Of a stretch of 64,000 nucleotides of DNA, positions 33,154 through 43,347 are shown in pieces; within the stretch, counting starts at the first letter, position 1; each line of letters begins with the position of its first letter. This DNA is from an uncultured Clostridia bacterium (GTDB lineage: Bacteria > Bacillota > Clostridia > UBA1381), in assembly GCA_947624165.1 (NCBI GenBank), contig CANQJC010000008.1:1-64000 (forward strand), written 5' to 3'. The position numbers and the translations under genes were made by a program. A model generated the notes under the pieces. That model did not search any database. It was not told where the DNA came from and saw only the letters and a program-made list of their open reading frames with translations.

Positions 33154-35400
33154 TTATTCATTATTATCGTCCGCTTTCGCAAGACGGCTTATCGTCACAA
33201 GTCTTTCCCTCAGACCGCTGAAACGCTGCTTAAACTGATTGTTGAGCGTCATATTCATCACCGTCTTTTCGCTGCCCACGAGAATAACCATGTCGCGCGC
33301 GCGCGTTACGGCGGTGTAAAACAGGTTGCGGCTCATAAGCATGGGCGAAAACGAGCAGACGGGCATTATTACTATCGGAAATTCGCTTCCCTGGCTTTTA
33401 TGAACGGTGATCGCGTAGGCGAGGTCAAGCTCGTCAAGCGACGCGAATGGATATTCAACAAGCTTATCCTCGTCGAAAAGTATGCTCATATACTTGTCGC
33501 GCACCGAGATATTCTCTATAATTCCCATATCGCCGTTAAAAATTCCGGTTCCGTCCTCGCCCGCTTCGCGCGAAAACGCAATATCGTAATTGTTTTTTGT
33601 CTGCATCACCTTGTCGCCGACTCTGAACGTTGTGGCACCGTAAACATACTGCGGACGGCGTTCGTCGTAAGGGTTGATGTGCGACTGTAAAAGAGTATTG
33701 AGCGCGACTGTGCCGGCGGGTCCCTTTTTCGTCGGGGACAGGACTTGTATCGAGGTTATCGGATCCACGCCGTAGCTTTTCGGCAGACGGTCGCGGAACA
33801 AATCCTTTACCGTATACGCGCTCTCCTTCGGCGTTTTGCGGCGAAGGAAAAAGAAATCGCTCGAGCGTGCGCCAAGATCTGGCATTTCGCCGCGGTTGAT
33901 TCGGTGTGCGTTCATGATAATAAGGCTTTCCTCCGCTTGACGGAATATGCGGTTAAGGTGTATCACAGGTACGACGCCGCTTTCGATTATATCGTGGATT
34001 ATATTGCCCGGTCCGACGGATGGGAGCTGATCCGCGTCGCCCGAAAGGATAAGACGCGCGCCGCGTTTCACAGCCTTCAGAAACGACGACATGAGATTTA
34101 TGTCGATCATGCTCACCTCGTCGATAATGATAACGTCCGCGCTCAGCGGGTTTTCCTCGTTATGCGTGAACGAGCCGTAGCCGTCGCTGCCGTGCTGCGT
34201 ACCCAAAAGGCGGTGTATTGTTTTCGCTTCGCAGCCGGTGACCTGGCTCATACGTTTTGCCGCGCGTCCCGTCGGCGCGGCAAGCGCGACGCTGAGTTTC
34301 AGATCCTCCGTCAGCTTTATGATGGTATTTATTGTCGTGGTCTTACCCGTACCGGGTCCGCCGGTCAGTACCATACACCCTTCCGACAATGCCGTAACGA
34401 CCGCGCCGCGCTGTTCGCTTTCGAGGTAAACGCCCGTCTTTTTTTCAAGAGCGTCTATGGCTTCCTCGGCGCGCTCGGGCGTCATGGTAAATTTCTGTGA
34501 CGCGGACACAAGCGATACAAGTCTGTGCGCTATATAATATTCCGCGTTGTAATATTCGTAAAGATAGTACGCGTCGTCGTTCTCGACCCTCGAAGCAAAA
34601 ATCTCCTTCGACGCCATAAGCTCCGCTTCGCCCGCTTCGGCTTCGTCCTCGCTTATTCCGAGCGTGTACGCCGCGTGTTCCGTAAGCACGGTTTTCGGCA
34701 GATACACGTGACCGTGCGTATACGCCGCTTCGCGCAGTATATGCTTGATACCGGCTCTTATACGCATGGGGCTGTTCTTCGGTACGCCCATGTTGAACGC
34801 TATCGTGTCGGCTGTCTTGAAGCTTATCCCCTCCACGGCGTCCGCGAGAATATACGGATCGGTCTTTATCATATCGACCGCGCCCGCGCCGAGCGCGTTA
34901 TGGACCTTCACCGCCATATTCGCGCTTATACCGTACTGCTGAAGGTACATGACTATATTCTGTACCGAGCGCAGGGCGGCAAATTCGGCTCCGATCTTTA
35001 CGGCTTTTTCGCGGCTTATGCCCTTCACCTCGGACAGGCGTTCGGGGCTTGAAGCCATAACGTCAAGCACGTCGGTCCCGAAATGCTCGACGAGCTTTGC
35101 GGCTGTCGCGGCGCGTATTCCGTGTATGATGCCCGAGCCGAGATATTTTTTTATCGATTCTTCGTCGGACGGCATAACTCTCTCGTAATATTCCGTTTTG
35201 AATTGCTCTCCGTAATCGGGGTGCGTGACCCACGCGCCGGAAAGCGCGACGCTTTCGCCCTCGTTGAGGAACGGCATATATCCCGTGGCGGTAAACAGTC
35301 CCTCGTCGCTGCTTTCCACGCCGCAGACAGTATAGCCGTTGTCGGGGTTTGAATATATTATTTCTTCAACCGTGCCGGTAATAGTAATTATCTCGTTCAT
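33154..35400 (-). CDS. recD2: RecD-like ATP-dependent DNA helicase RecD2
   Basis: A 748-aa protein with the RecD2 N-terminal OB-like region (ITGTVEEIIYSNPDNGYTV), helix-hairpin-helix segments (IHGIRAATAAKLVEHFG), and superfamily 1 helicase motifs: Walker A GGPGTGKTTT, Walker B IIDEVSMID, GDADQLPSVGPG and the C-terminal TVHKSQGSEFP and YTAVTRA. RecD2 is a 5'-3' helicase acting in replication-fork maintenance and repair without RecBC. Its ATG overlaps the stop codon of the decarboxylase gene (ATGA), implying translational coupling. Confidence 0.93.
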   Translation of the reverse strand: MNEIITITGTVEEIIYSNPDNGYTVCGVESSDEGLFTATGYMPFLNEGESVALSGAWVTHPDYGEQFKTEYYERVMPSDEESIKKYLGSGIIHGIRAATAAKLVEHFGTDVLDVMASSPERLSEVKGISREKAVKIGAEFAALRSVQNIVMYLQQYGISANMAVKVHNALGAGAVDMIKTDPYILADAVEGISFKTADTIAFNMGVPKNSPMRIRAGIKHILREAAYTHGHVYLPKTVLTEHAAYTLGISEDEAEAGEAELMASKEIFASRVENDDAYYLYEYYNAEYYIAHRLVSLVSASQKFTMTPERAEEAIDALEKKTGVYLESEQRGAVVTALSEGCMVLTGGPGTGKTTTINTIIKLTEDLKLSVALAAPTGRAAKRMSQVTGCEAKTIHRLLGTQHGSDGYGSFTHNEENPLSADVIIIDEVSMIDINLMSSFLKAVKRGARLILSGDADQLPSVGPGNIIHDIIESGVVPVIHLNRIFRQAEESLIIMNAHRINRGEMPDLGARSSDFFFLRRKTPKESAYTVKDLFRDRLPKSYGVDPITSIQVLSPTKKGPAGTVALNTLLQSHINPYDERRPQYVYGATTFRVGDKVMQTKNNYDIAFSREAGEDGTGIFNGDMGIIENISVRDKYMSILFDEDKLVEYPFASLDELDLAYAITVHKSQGSEFPIVIMPVCSFSPMLMSRNLFYTAVTRARDMVILVGSEKTVMNMTLNNQFKQRFSGLRERLVTISRLAKADDNNE

Positions 35401-36752
35401 TTTTTCGTTCCCGTAACCGTAATTTCTCCGTTGTCGACGCCCGTTACCGCGCCGCCGTATCCAAGGATATGTTTTATGTAATCAAGTTTTTCGTCCGTCA
35501 CCGTCTCTCCGATCGTTATTATCGGTATACCGGGAGGGTACGGCGCGACGTTCACGCACGACACGCGTCCCGACGCGTCGGATAATTTTACCTGTTCTCT
35601 CTCCGCGAAAAAGGCGGCGGACGGATCAAGCGTTTTACCGCATATCGGCGGCGCGTCTATATGCGGCAGCGGCGGTTTTTTTTCTGTTCCGACCGCAATA
35701 TCCGCGACCGCAAAACGAAGCGCGTCTACCTCGTCCTGCGTGTTGGACGGCGTGATTATCGTCACGACCGAATATAAATCAGCCATTTCCGTATCTATGC
35801 CGCGTTCGGAAAGCGCGGCGTTCAATTCGAATCCCGTCATGCCGATGCGCGGCAGACCGAACACGACGCGCGTCATGTCGTCGTTATCCGGCATGTCCGC
35901 GCCCAATTCGGAAAGATTTTTCCGCAAAACGGCGCACCGCGCGTAATTTTCCTCCCACGCGCGCGCGTCCTCGATATCCTCGCGCGCCGTATCCGCAGAC
36001 GACGCAATCACGTACGACGGGCTTGACGACTGAAATACGGAAAGCGCGGCGCGCGTTCTTTGAGTGTCGATAAGCGCGCCGTTTATATGAAGGTAAGCCG
36101 CGCCCGTGAGCGCGTTGAGCGTCTTATGCGCGCTGTGGCATACCGCGTCCGCGTATTTTACGGCTGTTTCGGGAAAGAGCGCGCTCGCCGCAAAGTGCGC
36201 GCCGTGCGCTTCGTCGACAAGAAGCGGAATATGTCTTGCGTGACATTCCCGCGCCGCCGTTTTGATATCCGAGCATATTCCGTAATAATTCGGCGAGACG
36301 AGCATTACCGCGTCAGTATCGTCGGTTATGTATTCCGCAACGGAGCTTACGCCGCGCGGTATACAAAAATCCTTATCGAACAGCGTTGGGATAAATCGTA
36401 TTCTTATTCCCATAACGGCGCACGCGTTCACGACGCTTTGATGGCAGTCCGCGGACGCAAGCAACAGGCCGCCGGGGGCGACCGCGCCGCATATCATGGA
36501 CTGCACCGCCGCGGTAGAACCGCCGGTCAGTATATAACTGTCCCCGCTTCCGTAAAGGCGGGAAAGGAGCCGCCGTGCCTCGGTCACGTACTCGCCGCCG
36601 TGATGAAGATCTTCCGTCCCGTCAAGCTCCGTAACGTCAAGGGACAGTAAATCCTTTTTCAGTCCCGCGCCGCCTTTATGTCCCGGCATTGCGAACGATA
36701 TTCTGTTCCGGCGCGCATAATCTCCTATACGCTCGTAAAGCGGCGATGACAT
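35397..36752 (-). CDS. Orn/Lys/Arg decarboxylase-family PLP enzyme (short form)
   Basis: A 451-aa protein from ATG 36752 (GTG at 36755 is an alternative). FAMPGHKGG, the substrate/PLP segment LTGGSTAAVQS, DEAHGAHF and SAHKTLNALTG (PLP lysine) are the family signature. It is the short Gram-positive form (like YaaO/SpeA) without the N-terminal wing domain. Members make polyamine precursors such as agmatine, cadaverine or putrescine; specificity cannot be read from sequence. The coupling to recD2 is unusual, since in Bacillus yaaO lies near tmk. Promoter not identified. Confidence 0.88.
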   Translation of the reverse strand: MSSPLYERIGDYARRNRISFAMPGHKGGAGLKKDLLSLDVTELDGTEDLHHGGEYVTEARRLLSRLYGSGDSYILTGGSTAAVQSMICGAVAPGGLLLASADCHQSVVNACAVMGIRIRFIPTLFDKDFCIPRGVSSVAEYITDDTDAVMLVSPNYYGICSDIKTAARECHARHIPLLVDEAHGAHFAASALFPETAVKYADAVCHSAHKTLNALTGAAYLHINGALIDTQRTRAALSVFQSSSPSYVIASSADTAREDIEDARAWEENYARCAVLRKNLSELGADMPDNDDMTRVVFGLPRIGMTGFELNAALSERGIDTEMADLYSVVTIITPSNTQDEVDALRFAVADIAVGTEKKPPLPHIDAPPICGKTLDPSAAFFAEREQVKLSDASGRVSCVNVAPYPPGIPIITIGETVTDEKLDYIKHILGYGGAVTGVDNGEITVTGTKK

Positions 36753-36837
36753 CACGCGTTTCCCCCTTAAAATAAACTTATCAACGTATATTATACATAA
36801 TTTTTCGATTTATGTAAAGTAAAAGCCGTCATAAAAA

Positions 36838-36866
36838 TTGAAAAGAGGGGAAAAGTGTGGTAAAAT
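36838..36866 (+). promoter_or_regulatory. SigA-type promoter of the nitroreductase gene
   Basis: TTGAAA (36838-36843), 17-base spacer, TAAAAT (36861-36866), 32 bases before the ATG. Confidence 0.75.
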
Positions 36867-36898
36867 AGCGGTAAGAAATATTAAAGGAGGAAAAGACA

Positions 36899-37471
36899 AT
36901 GAATGTGTACGACGCGATAATGACGAGGAGAACGATAAGAAAATTCGAGCAGAAAAGCGTGGGGCGCGAATCTCTTAAAAGGCTGGCGGACTGCGCGAGA
37001 GTGGCGGCTTACGGCGCGAATGTGCAGCCGCTGAAATTCATGCTGATAGACGACGAAGAAACGCTCAAGGGCATTTACCCGTTCACAAAATGGGCGGGCG
37101 CGCTCAAGGACGGCGCGCCGAAGGAGGACGAACGTCCCGCCGCATATATCGCAGTCCTCGGCGACAAAAGCATAAAGCCGAACGGGGGTTTTGAGGTCGA
37201 AGCGGGCGCGGCAGTCACGACGATGATGCTCGAAGCGGTCGAAATGGGGCTTGCGACGTGCTGGCTCGGAGCAATCGACAGAGCCGGCATAAAGAAGCTG
37301 CTCGATTTAAGCGAAGTATTTGACGTCGCGTATCTGCTCGCCGTAGGCTATCCCATGCAAAAAAGCCGAATGACAGAAATGAAAAACGGCGACGTGAAAT
37401 ATTTTGAAAGCGACGACGGGACGATAAACGTTCCGAAACGCTCTCTCGACGAGGTATTGATAAATCCGTGA
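36899..37471 (+). CDS. nitroreductase-family FMN oxidoreductase
   Basis: A 190-aa protein with the nitroreductase fold pattern: VYDAIMTRRTIRKFEQK (N-terminal Arg-rich FMN phosphate site), AAYGANVQPLKFMLI, a central GAAVTTMMLEAVEMGLATCWLGA helix that closes the flavin pocket, and LLAVGYP near the C-terminus. Such enzymes reduce quinones, nitro compounds or other electrophiles with NAD(P)H; the substrate is not known. Monocistronic, with its own promoter and terminator. The ATG follows AAAGGAGG. Confidence 0.88.
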   Translation: MNVYDAIMTRRTIRKFEQKSVGRESLKRLADCARVAAYGANVQPLKFMLIDDEETLKGIYPFTKWAGALKDGAPKEDERPAAYIAVLGDKSIKPNGGFEVEAGAAVTTMMLEAVEMGLATCWLGAIDRAGIKKLLDLSEVFDVAYLLAVGYPMQKSRMTEMKNGDVKYFESDDGTINVPKRSLDEVLINP

Positions 37472-37474
37472 CAT

Positions 37475-37510
37475 GAAAAAACGCCGCGATTGAAAAGCGG
37501 CGTTTTTTTA
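37475..37510. terminator. bidirectional intrinsic terminator
   Basis: AAAAACGCCGC pairs with GCGGCGTTTTT. It lies between the nitroreductase gene and the convergent gyrB. Confidence 0.88.
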
Positions 37511-37520
37511 TGCAAATTAC

Positions 37521-39449
37521 TCATATGTCGAGATTGGAGACGTATTTCGCGTGTTTTTCGATAAAGTCGCGGCGCGGCTCCACCTTGTCGCCCATAAGAA
37601 TGGTAAACGTCTCGTCGGCGGCGATCGCATCAGCGAGGTCGACGCGCAATATCGTGCGTTTCGCGGGATCCATCGTCGTTTCCTTAAGCTCCGCGGGATC
37701 CATCTCGCCGAGACCCTTATATCTCTGAACCTTCGCTCCCGTGCCCATTTCCGCAAGGAGAGCGTCGCGCTCGTCGTCGGTGAAAGCAAATTTTTCAACA
37801 AGATTCTTGTTCTTGCCCTTAAAGACCTTATACAGCGGCGGCTGCGCAATATAAATATTGCCGTTTTCGATAAGCTTGGGCATATATCTGAAGAAGAAGG
37901 TCAGAAGCAGAGTTCTTATATGCGCTCCGTCAACGTCCGCATCCGCCATTATTACTACCTTGCCGTATTTGAGGTTATTTATGTCGAAGTCCTCGCCTAT
38001 TCCCGTACCGAGAGCCTGTATGACGGGGAGAAGCTTTTCGTTGGAATATACTTTGTCAATACGCGATTTCTCAACGTTGAGCATTTTTCCCCAAAGCGGG
38101 AGGATAGCCTGGAAGCGTCTGTTTCTGCCCTGCTTCGCGCTGCCGCCCGCGCTGTCTCCCTCGACGATGAACAGCTCCGCGTAATCCTCGCCCTCGTCCG
38201 TGCATTTCGCAAGCTTACCGAGCAGAGAAGAATTGCTCGCGTTCGCGTTCTTTCTTGAAGCTTCTCTCGCCTTTTTCGCCGCTTCGCGCGCGCGGCAGGC
38301 GGTCAAGGTTTTTTCAACTATCGTTCTCGCGACGCGCGGATTTTCCTCAAGGAACGCGGAAAGCTTGTCTCCCAGAGCGTTCTCTACAAGCGTTCTCGCT
38401 TCGCTGTTGCCGAGCTTTGTTTTTGTCTGTCCCTCAAACTGCGCTTCGACGACCTTCACGCTTATTATCGCGGTAAGTCCTTCGCGCGTGTCCTCGCCGG
38501 AAAGATTCGGATCCTTTTCCTTCAGCAGATTATACTTTCTCGCGTAATCGTTTATCACGCGCGTAAGTCCCGCCTTGAAGCCCGTTTCATGCGTACCGCC
38601 GTCGCCGGTGTGGATATTGTTCGCGAAGCTCATCAACGCTTCCGAATACGAGGTCGTATACTGCATCGCGACCTCCACAGTCATGTCGCTGCGCTGAGCT
38701 TCGAAATAGATTATCTCGTCGTGAATGGCGTCCTTGTTTTTGTTCAGATATTTTACGAATTCCTTGATGCCGCCCTCCGCGTGGAGCGTTACCGTCTCGG
38801 GGTTTTCCACTCTGTAATCGGTAAGCAGTATCTTTACTCCTTTATTCAGGAACGCCTGCTCTCTCAGACGCTTCAAAAGCACATCGTAATCAAATTCGAG
38901 GACCTCGAATATCTCTTTGTCGGGCTTAAACGTTATCTTCGTACCCGTCTTGTCCGTGTCGCCGATTATCCTCAGCTTGCACGTCGGCTTGCCGCGTTCA
39001 TAAGACTGATAATGAACGTGTTCGCCGTCGGAAACCTCGACCTCGAGTTTTTCCGAAAGCGCGTTTACGACGGACGAGCCTACTCCGTGCAGACCGCCCG
39101 AGACCTTATATCCGCCGCCGCCGAATTTTCCTCCCGCGTGGAGTATCGTCAGCACGACTTCGACGGTCGGTATTCCCTGCTGGGGGTGTATGCCGACAGG
39201 TATGCCGCGTCCGTTGTCCGTTACCGTCACGGAATTGTCGGCGTTAATGTCGACCTTGATTTCCGTACAGTATCCGGCGAGTGCTTCGTCGATGGAGTTG
39301 TCCACAATTTCATAAACGAGATGATGCAGACCCGCCGAGGAGGTGGAGCCGATATACATACCGGGACGCTTTCTGACCGCGTCAAGTCCCTCCAGCACTT
39401 GTATCTGACTTTCGTCATACGTTGTTTCAATCTTTTCCAAATCATTCAT
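37521..39449 (-). CDS. gyrB: DNA gyrase subunit B
   Basis: A 642-aa protein of standard length. The GHKL ATPase is marked by [15 protein letters not shown], the block [13 protein letters not shown] and [14 protein letters not shown]; the Toprim domain by [19 protein letters not shown] and the metal aspartates in [15 protein letters not shown]; the C-terminal tail by [10 protein letters not shown]. With GyrA it introduces negative supercoils using ATP. It is the last gene of the recJ-relA-yaaA-recF-remB-gyrB row, 40 bases after remB. gyrA is not in the window. Confidence 0.97.
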   Translation of the reverse strand: MNDLEKIETTYDESQIQVLEGLDAVRKRPGMYIGSTSSAGLHHLVYEIVDNSIDEALAGYCTEIKVDINADNSVTVTDNGRGIPVGIHPQQGIPTVEVVLTILHAGGKFGGGGYKVSGGLHGVGSSVVNALSEKLEVEVSDGEHVHYQSYERGKPTCKLRIIGDTDKTGTKITFKPDKEIFEVLEFDYDVLLKRLREQAFLNKGVKILLTDYRVENPETVTLHAEGGIKEFVKYLNKNKDAIHDEIIYFEAQRSDMTVEVAMQYTTSYSEALMSFANNIHTGDGGTHETGFKAGLTRVINDYARKYNLLKEKDPNLSGEDTREGLTAIISVKVVEAQFEGQTKTKLGNSEARTLVENALGDKLSAFLEENPRVARTIVEKTLTACRAREAAKKAREASRKNANASNSSLLGKLAKCTDEGEDYAELFIVEGDSAGGSAKQGRNRRFQAILPLWGKMLNVEKSRIDKVYSNEKLLPVIQALGTGIGEDFDINNLKYGKVVIMADADVDGAHIRTLLLTFFFRYMPKLIENGNIYIAQPPLYKVFKGKNKNLVEKFAFTDDERDALLAEMGTGAKVQRYKGLGEMDPAELKETTMDPAKRTILRVDLADAIAADETFTILMGDKVEPRRDFIEKHAKYVSNLDI

Positions 39450-39489
39450 AGCTTAATAATCTCCTTATCCTGATTTTAACCCTTTTCGT

Positions 39490-39741
39490 TCATCGTAAAC
39501 CGCGTTTTGCCAATATTTTCGACGAAACGGAGGAGATCAAAACGTCGGTTTTTCCGTCCCTGCTCGTTACGACGAAGGATTTCGGCAAATCTGCGGTTGA
39601 ATTTATAATCAGACCGTTTTTCTCGGCTTTGGGCAAAAACGTCCGCCCAAGTCTCGATACGGTCGTGTTATCCATATCGAATATTCCTATTATGTCGTTT
39701 GTGTTTACAACGAGGTTATCCTCTACCCTCATATACATCAT
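39490..39741 (-). CDS. remB: RemB/YaaB-like DUF370 extracellular-matrix regulator
   Basis: An 83-aa protein with the DUF370 pattern NDIIGIFDMDNTTVS. In Bacillus subtilis yaaB (remB) lies between recF and gyrB, as here, and RemA/RemB proteins are needed for matrix (exopolysaccharide) gene expression. The ATG at 39741 overlaps the recF stop (ATGA), so translation is coupled. A further ATG at 39738 is possible. Whether it acts on the exopolysaccharide genes at 55-64 kb is only a suggestion. Confidence 0.88.
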   Translation of the reverse strand: MMYMRVEDNLVVNTNDIIGIFDMDNTTVSRLGRTFLPKAEKNGLIINSTADLPKSFVVTSRDGKTDVLISSVSSKILAKRGLR

Positions 39742-40832
39742 TTGTCCTCCTTGACGACCGAACCGTTTTTTATGTGAATGAGCCGAGTGTTGTCCGTGCT
39801 TTTCACAATGTCGGTATCGGTCGAGGTTATAAGCACCTGCTTGCCGCGTATGCGGCGTTCGAGATACGCGCGCCGGTTTATGTCAAGCTCGCTCATTATA
39901 TCGTCGAGCAGAAGCACGGGGTATTCTCCTTTAATGCTTTTCAGATAGTCGGCTTCCGCTATCTTCATCGAAAGCGCGGCGGTGCGCTGCTGACCCTGAG
40001 AGCAGTACGCGCGCGCGTCCGTGCCGTTTACGGATATGGAAAGGTCGTCGCGCTGTACTCCCACCTGCGCCGATGCAAATTCTATTTCACGGCGTTGATT
40101 TTTTTCGAGATATCGGAATATCGAGCTTTTGTCGGTATCGTCCGTTTTTATGCCCGGCGAGTATTGTATTTTCAGTTCCTCGCGCGATATCTCGCGCTGT
40201 ATTTTGGACGCGTAATCGTTTACAAGCTGTATGAAATCCGAACGGTATTCCATTATCTTCGACGCTTCGATCGCAAGCTGTTCGTTCCATACCGACAGCA
40301 TTACGTCGCTTTTCGCGCCCTTTGCTCTGAGCTCCTTCAAAAGGCTGTTCTTCTGAGCAAGTGCTTTGTGATAGTCTATCAGGCTCGTCAAATAGCGCGG
40401 GTAAAGCTGACTTACGGACGAGTCCATATATCTGCGCCGCGCCGACGGCGCGCCCTTTACCAAATCGAGATCCTCGGGCGAGAACATGACCACGTTCAGA
40501 TAATTCATCAGCATGCTCAGCTTCGTTATCTGAACATGATTTATTTTTATGCTCTTCTTGCCGTTTTTGAAAAGCTGAAGAGTGGCTTTGTAATCGCGTT
40601 CCGCGTCGTGAAACGAAAGACGCAGCTTTGCGAAGTCTTTGCCGAATTTTATCAGTTCCCTGTCGGTTTTTGCTCTGTGGCTCCTGCCCAGAGAAAACAT
40701 ACAGACCGCTTCGAGGATATTCGTCTTACCCTGAGCGTTGTCACCGTAAATGACGTTTGTGTACGGCGACAGCTCGATTTCTTCCGAGGAATAATTCCTG
40801 AAATTTGAAAGCTTTAAAGAGGAAATATACAT
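39738..40832 (-). CDS. recF: DNA replication and repair protein RecF
   Basis: A 364-aa SMC-like ATPase. ISSLKLSNFRNY is the typical N-terminus, GDNAQGKTN the Walker A, SQGQQRTAALSMK the ABC signature and PVLLLDDIMSELD the Walker B. RecF with RecO/RecR loads RecA at single-strand gaps. Its ATG overlaps the yaaA stop (TAATG). Confidence 0.96.
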   Translation of the reverse strand: MYISSLKLSNFRNYSSEEIELSPYTNVIYGDNAQGKTNILEAVCMFSLGRSHRAKTDRELIKFGKDFAKLRLSFHDAERDYKATLQLFKNGKKSIKINHVQITKLSMLMNYLNVVMFSPEDLDLVKGAPSARRRYMDSSVSQLYPRYLTSLIDYHKALAQKNSLLKELRAKGAKSDVMLSVWNEQLAIEASKIMEYRSDFIQLVNDYASKIQREISREELKIQYSPGIKTDDTDKSSIFRYLEKNQRREIEFASAQVGVQRDDLSISVNGTDARAYCSQGQQRTAALSMKIAEADYLKSIKGEYPVLLLDDIMSELDINRRAYLERRIRGKQVLITSTDTDIVKSTDNTRLIHIKNGSVVKEDK

Positions 40833-41062
40833 TATTCTTTCCCTACCTCGATCTCAACGGTCCCGTCCTCGAAACGCACCGACGCGGCGTCGCCGGGGCG
40901 AAGCTTCCTGCCGCGCATCTCGCACACTTCGCCGTTAACGGACACTATCCCGTCTAAAATCATATCCTTCGCTTCCGCGCCGCTTTCGGCGAGAGCGGAA
41001 AATTTCAGAAGCTGATCGAGCTTTATATATTCTGTTGTTATGTTTATTTTCATCTTTTCCAT
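40832..41062 (-). CDS. yaaA: S4-domain RNA-binding protein YaaA
   Basis: A 76-aa S4 domain: EYIKLDQLLKFSALAESGAEAK then GIVSVNGEVCEMRGRKLRPGD is the RNA-binding fold. In Firmicutes this gene always precedes recF; in Bacillus it has been linked to ribosome maturation. The ATG follows GGGAG by 6 bases, 21 bases after relA. Confidence 0.92.
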   Translation of the reverse strand: MEKMKINITTEYIKLDQLLKFSALAESGAEAKDMILDGIVSVNGEVCEMRGRKLRPGDAASVRFEDGTVEIEVGKE

Positions 41063-41083
41063 AATAATCTCCCGCGGCGCGTT

Positions 41084-43342
41084 TTAATTCTGAAGTCTTG
41101 TCACGGATGTGACGCCGTGTATTTGAATTATTTTTTTTCTCAGAAGCGCGAGGTCGGACGTGTTTCTTATTTCCACGCCTATCTGTATGACCGCTATACC
41201 TTTTTTCGTAACGAACGCGTTTACCGATTTGAACGGGATCTTGAGCGTCGCAAGAATATTGGTTATCTCAAGCAGCACGCCGTCGCGGTCGGGAGCTTCG
41301 ATCTGAAGATTGGCAATATACGAGGTGCTGCGTTCGTCGTCCCAGTATACTTCTATGAAACGTCCCTTGTCCTCGTCCGACATCGCGTCGGGATTCATAT
41401 TCGGGCAATCGCGTCTGTGTACGCTCACTCCTCTGCCTTTTGTGATGAATCCGACTATATCGTCTCCCGCCACCGGATTGCAGCAGCGCGCAAGACGCAC
41501 AAGACAGTTGTCGATATCCTTCACGATTATACCCTTGTTCGAAGCGTGGCGTTTCGCAGGCTCGGCGGCAACGGTATGACTCTCCTCGTCGTAGACGGCT
41601 TCGAGAGTTTTTTTTGCTTCGAGAGCTTTATTCTGTTTGAGCCATTCGTCACGAAGCCGCACGACCACCTTCTGGGCGGTAAGACCGCCGTAGCCGACGG
41701 ACGCGTACAGGTCGTCTATCGTGTTAAAGCCGTAGCGGCGTATCAGGATAGCTATCCATTCGGGCTTAAAAAGCTGTTCGTGCGTGTTGCCGAGACGGCG
41801 CAGCTCGCGCTCGATAAGCTCCTTGCCGTGTTCTATGTTCTCGTCGCGGCGTTCGCGCTTGAACCACTGATTGATTTTATTCTTCGCCTGCGAGGTACGG
41901 CATATTTTGAGCCAGTCGCGGCTGGGTCCGTGCGTATTGGCGGTCAGTATTTCGACTATCTCTCCGTTTTGTACAATGTAATTGTTCGGGACTATCTTCC
42001 CGTTCACCTTCGCGCCGCTCATTTTATATCCAACCTGGGAATGTATCGCAAAAGCGAAATCTATTACGGTGCTCTTGGCGGGAAGAGAGATGACTTTACC
42101 CTGCGGCGTGAATACGAACACCTCGTCCTCGAACAAGTCAAATTTCAGAGTGTTGAAGAAGTCGTCCGTGTCTATAATGCTCGTTTGCGTATCGAGAAGC
42201 TTGCGCACCCATTCAAGCTTGGAATCCATGTCGGTCACGCCCGACACGCCCTCCTTGTATTTCCAGTGAGCCGCGATACCGTTTTCGGCGACCTGATGCA
42301 TTTCCCACGTTCTTATCTGTATTTCGAACGGCGTGCCGTTCGGTCCTATCACCGTGGTATGAAGCGACTGGTACATATTCGGCTTCGGCATCGCTATATA
42401 ATCCTTAAACCGCATCGGTACGGGCGTGTAGAGATCGTGTACCATGCCGAGAACGGCATAACAGTCGGCTACCGTATCGACGATTATTCTTACGGCAAAA
42501 AGGTCGTACAGCTCGTCTATCGTCTTGTTCTGCGTATACATTTTGCGGAATATACTGTAAAAATGCTTCGCGCGTCCCGTGACCTGTCCTTTGATATTCA
42601 TCTTTTCGAGCTTCTCGCGTAAAATGTCCATAATATCGCGTATGTACTTTTCACGCTCGTCTTTTTTCTGATTTATGCTCTGCGTTATTTCCTCATACGC
42701 GACGGGGTCAAGGTATTTCAGCGCGAGATCCTCAAGTTCTATTTTTATCTTCGACATACCGAGACGATGCGCCAGCGGCGCGTACACGTCGAGCGTCTCC
42801 TTCGATATAAGGAGCTGCTTGGCGCGCGGCATGAACTTGAGCGTGCGCATATTATGAAGTCTGTCGATAAGCTTTATCATTACGACGCGTATGTCCTTTG
42901 CCATGGCGAGGAACATCTTGCGCAGATTTTCCACCTGCTGTTCTTCGCGCGTATTATATTTTATCTGCTTGAGCTTCGTCACTCCGTCCACAAGCTCCGC
43001 GACGCTTTTGCCGAACAGATCCTCTATGTTTTCGTATGTGTACGGCGTGTCCTCGACAACGTCGTGAAGGAGCGCGGCGGAGATCGCCGTCGCGTCGAGC
43101 GAAAGCTGCGCCGCAATATAGGCTATCTGTACGGGATGTTCTATATACGGCGCGCCGCTGCGTCTGAACTGATGCTTGTGCGCCGACTTGGCAAGACGGT
43201 AAGCCACGTAAATCATATCCGTATTTGCCGACGGACTGTAATCTTTGACCATGTCTATTATTTTATCCACAAGAACATCGGTATCGTCCGCGTGCTGCGG
43301 TATTTTCTCCGGGGAAAGAATTACCGTGTTGGTATCCTCCAT
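41084..43342 (-). CDS. relA: bifunctional (p)ppGpp synthetase/hydrolase RelA/SpoT (Rel)
   Basis: A 752-aa long RSH protein. The HD hydrolase domain has HDVVEDTPYTYENI and RLHNMRTLK; the synthetase domain follows (residues about 230-360); TGS is marked by VFTPQGKVISLPAKSTVIDF, the zinc-finger region by RLARCCNPVAGDDIVGF and HRRDCPN, and a C-terminal ACT domain closes the protein. Both active sites look complete, so it can make and destroy the alarmone. The ATG at 43342 follows AGGAGG, which lies inside the last codons of recJ; an upstream GTG within the ribosome binding site is rejected. Confidence 0.95.
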   Translation of the reverse strand: MEDTNTVILSPEKIPQHADDTDVLVDKIIDMVKDYSPSANTDMIYVAYRLAKSAHKHQFRRSGAPYIEHPVQIAYIAAQLSLDATAISAALLHDVVEDTPYTYENIEDLFGKSVAELVDGVTKLKQIKYNTREEQQVENLRKMFLAMAKDIRVVMIKLIDRLHNMRTLKFMPRAKQLLISKETLDVYAPLAHRLGMSKIKIELEDLALKYLDPVAYEEITQSINQKKDEREKYIRDIMDILREKLEKMNIKGQVTGRAKHFYSIFRKMYTQNKTIDELYDLFAVRIIVDTVADCYAVLGMVHDLYTPVPMRFKDYIAMPKPNMYQSLHTTVIGPNGTPFEIQIRTWEMHQVAENGIAAHWKYKEGVSGVTDMDSKLEWVRKLLDTQTSIIDTDDFFNTLKFDLFEDEVFVFTPQGKVISLPAKSTVIDFAFAIHSQVGYKMSGAKVNGKIVPNNYIVQNGEIVEILTANTHGPSRDWLKICRTSQAKNKINQWFKRERRDENIEHGKELIERELRRLGNTHEQLFKPEWIAILIRRYGFNTIDDLYASVGYGGLTAQKVVVRLRDEWLKQNKALEAKKTLEAVYDEESHTVAAEPAKRHASNKGIIVKDIDNCLVRLARCCNPVAGDDIVGFITKGRGVSVHRRDCPNMNPDAMSDEDKGRFIEVYWDDERSTSYIANLQIEAPDRDGVLLEITNILATLKIPFKSVNAFVTKKGIAVIQIGVEIRNTSDLALLRKKIIQIHGVTSVTRLQN

Positions 43343-43347
43343 ACGGC

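Noticed and set aside
41117-42622. 501-codon plus-strand open frame
   Set aside because: Antisense to relA, which is fully supported by domains.
43263-43271. DnaA box TTATCCACA near gyrB/recF group as part of oriC
   Set aside because: It is a single copy inside the relA coding sequence; another lone copy (61221-61229) is inside the polymerase gene. No cluster or A/T-rich unwinding region was seen.
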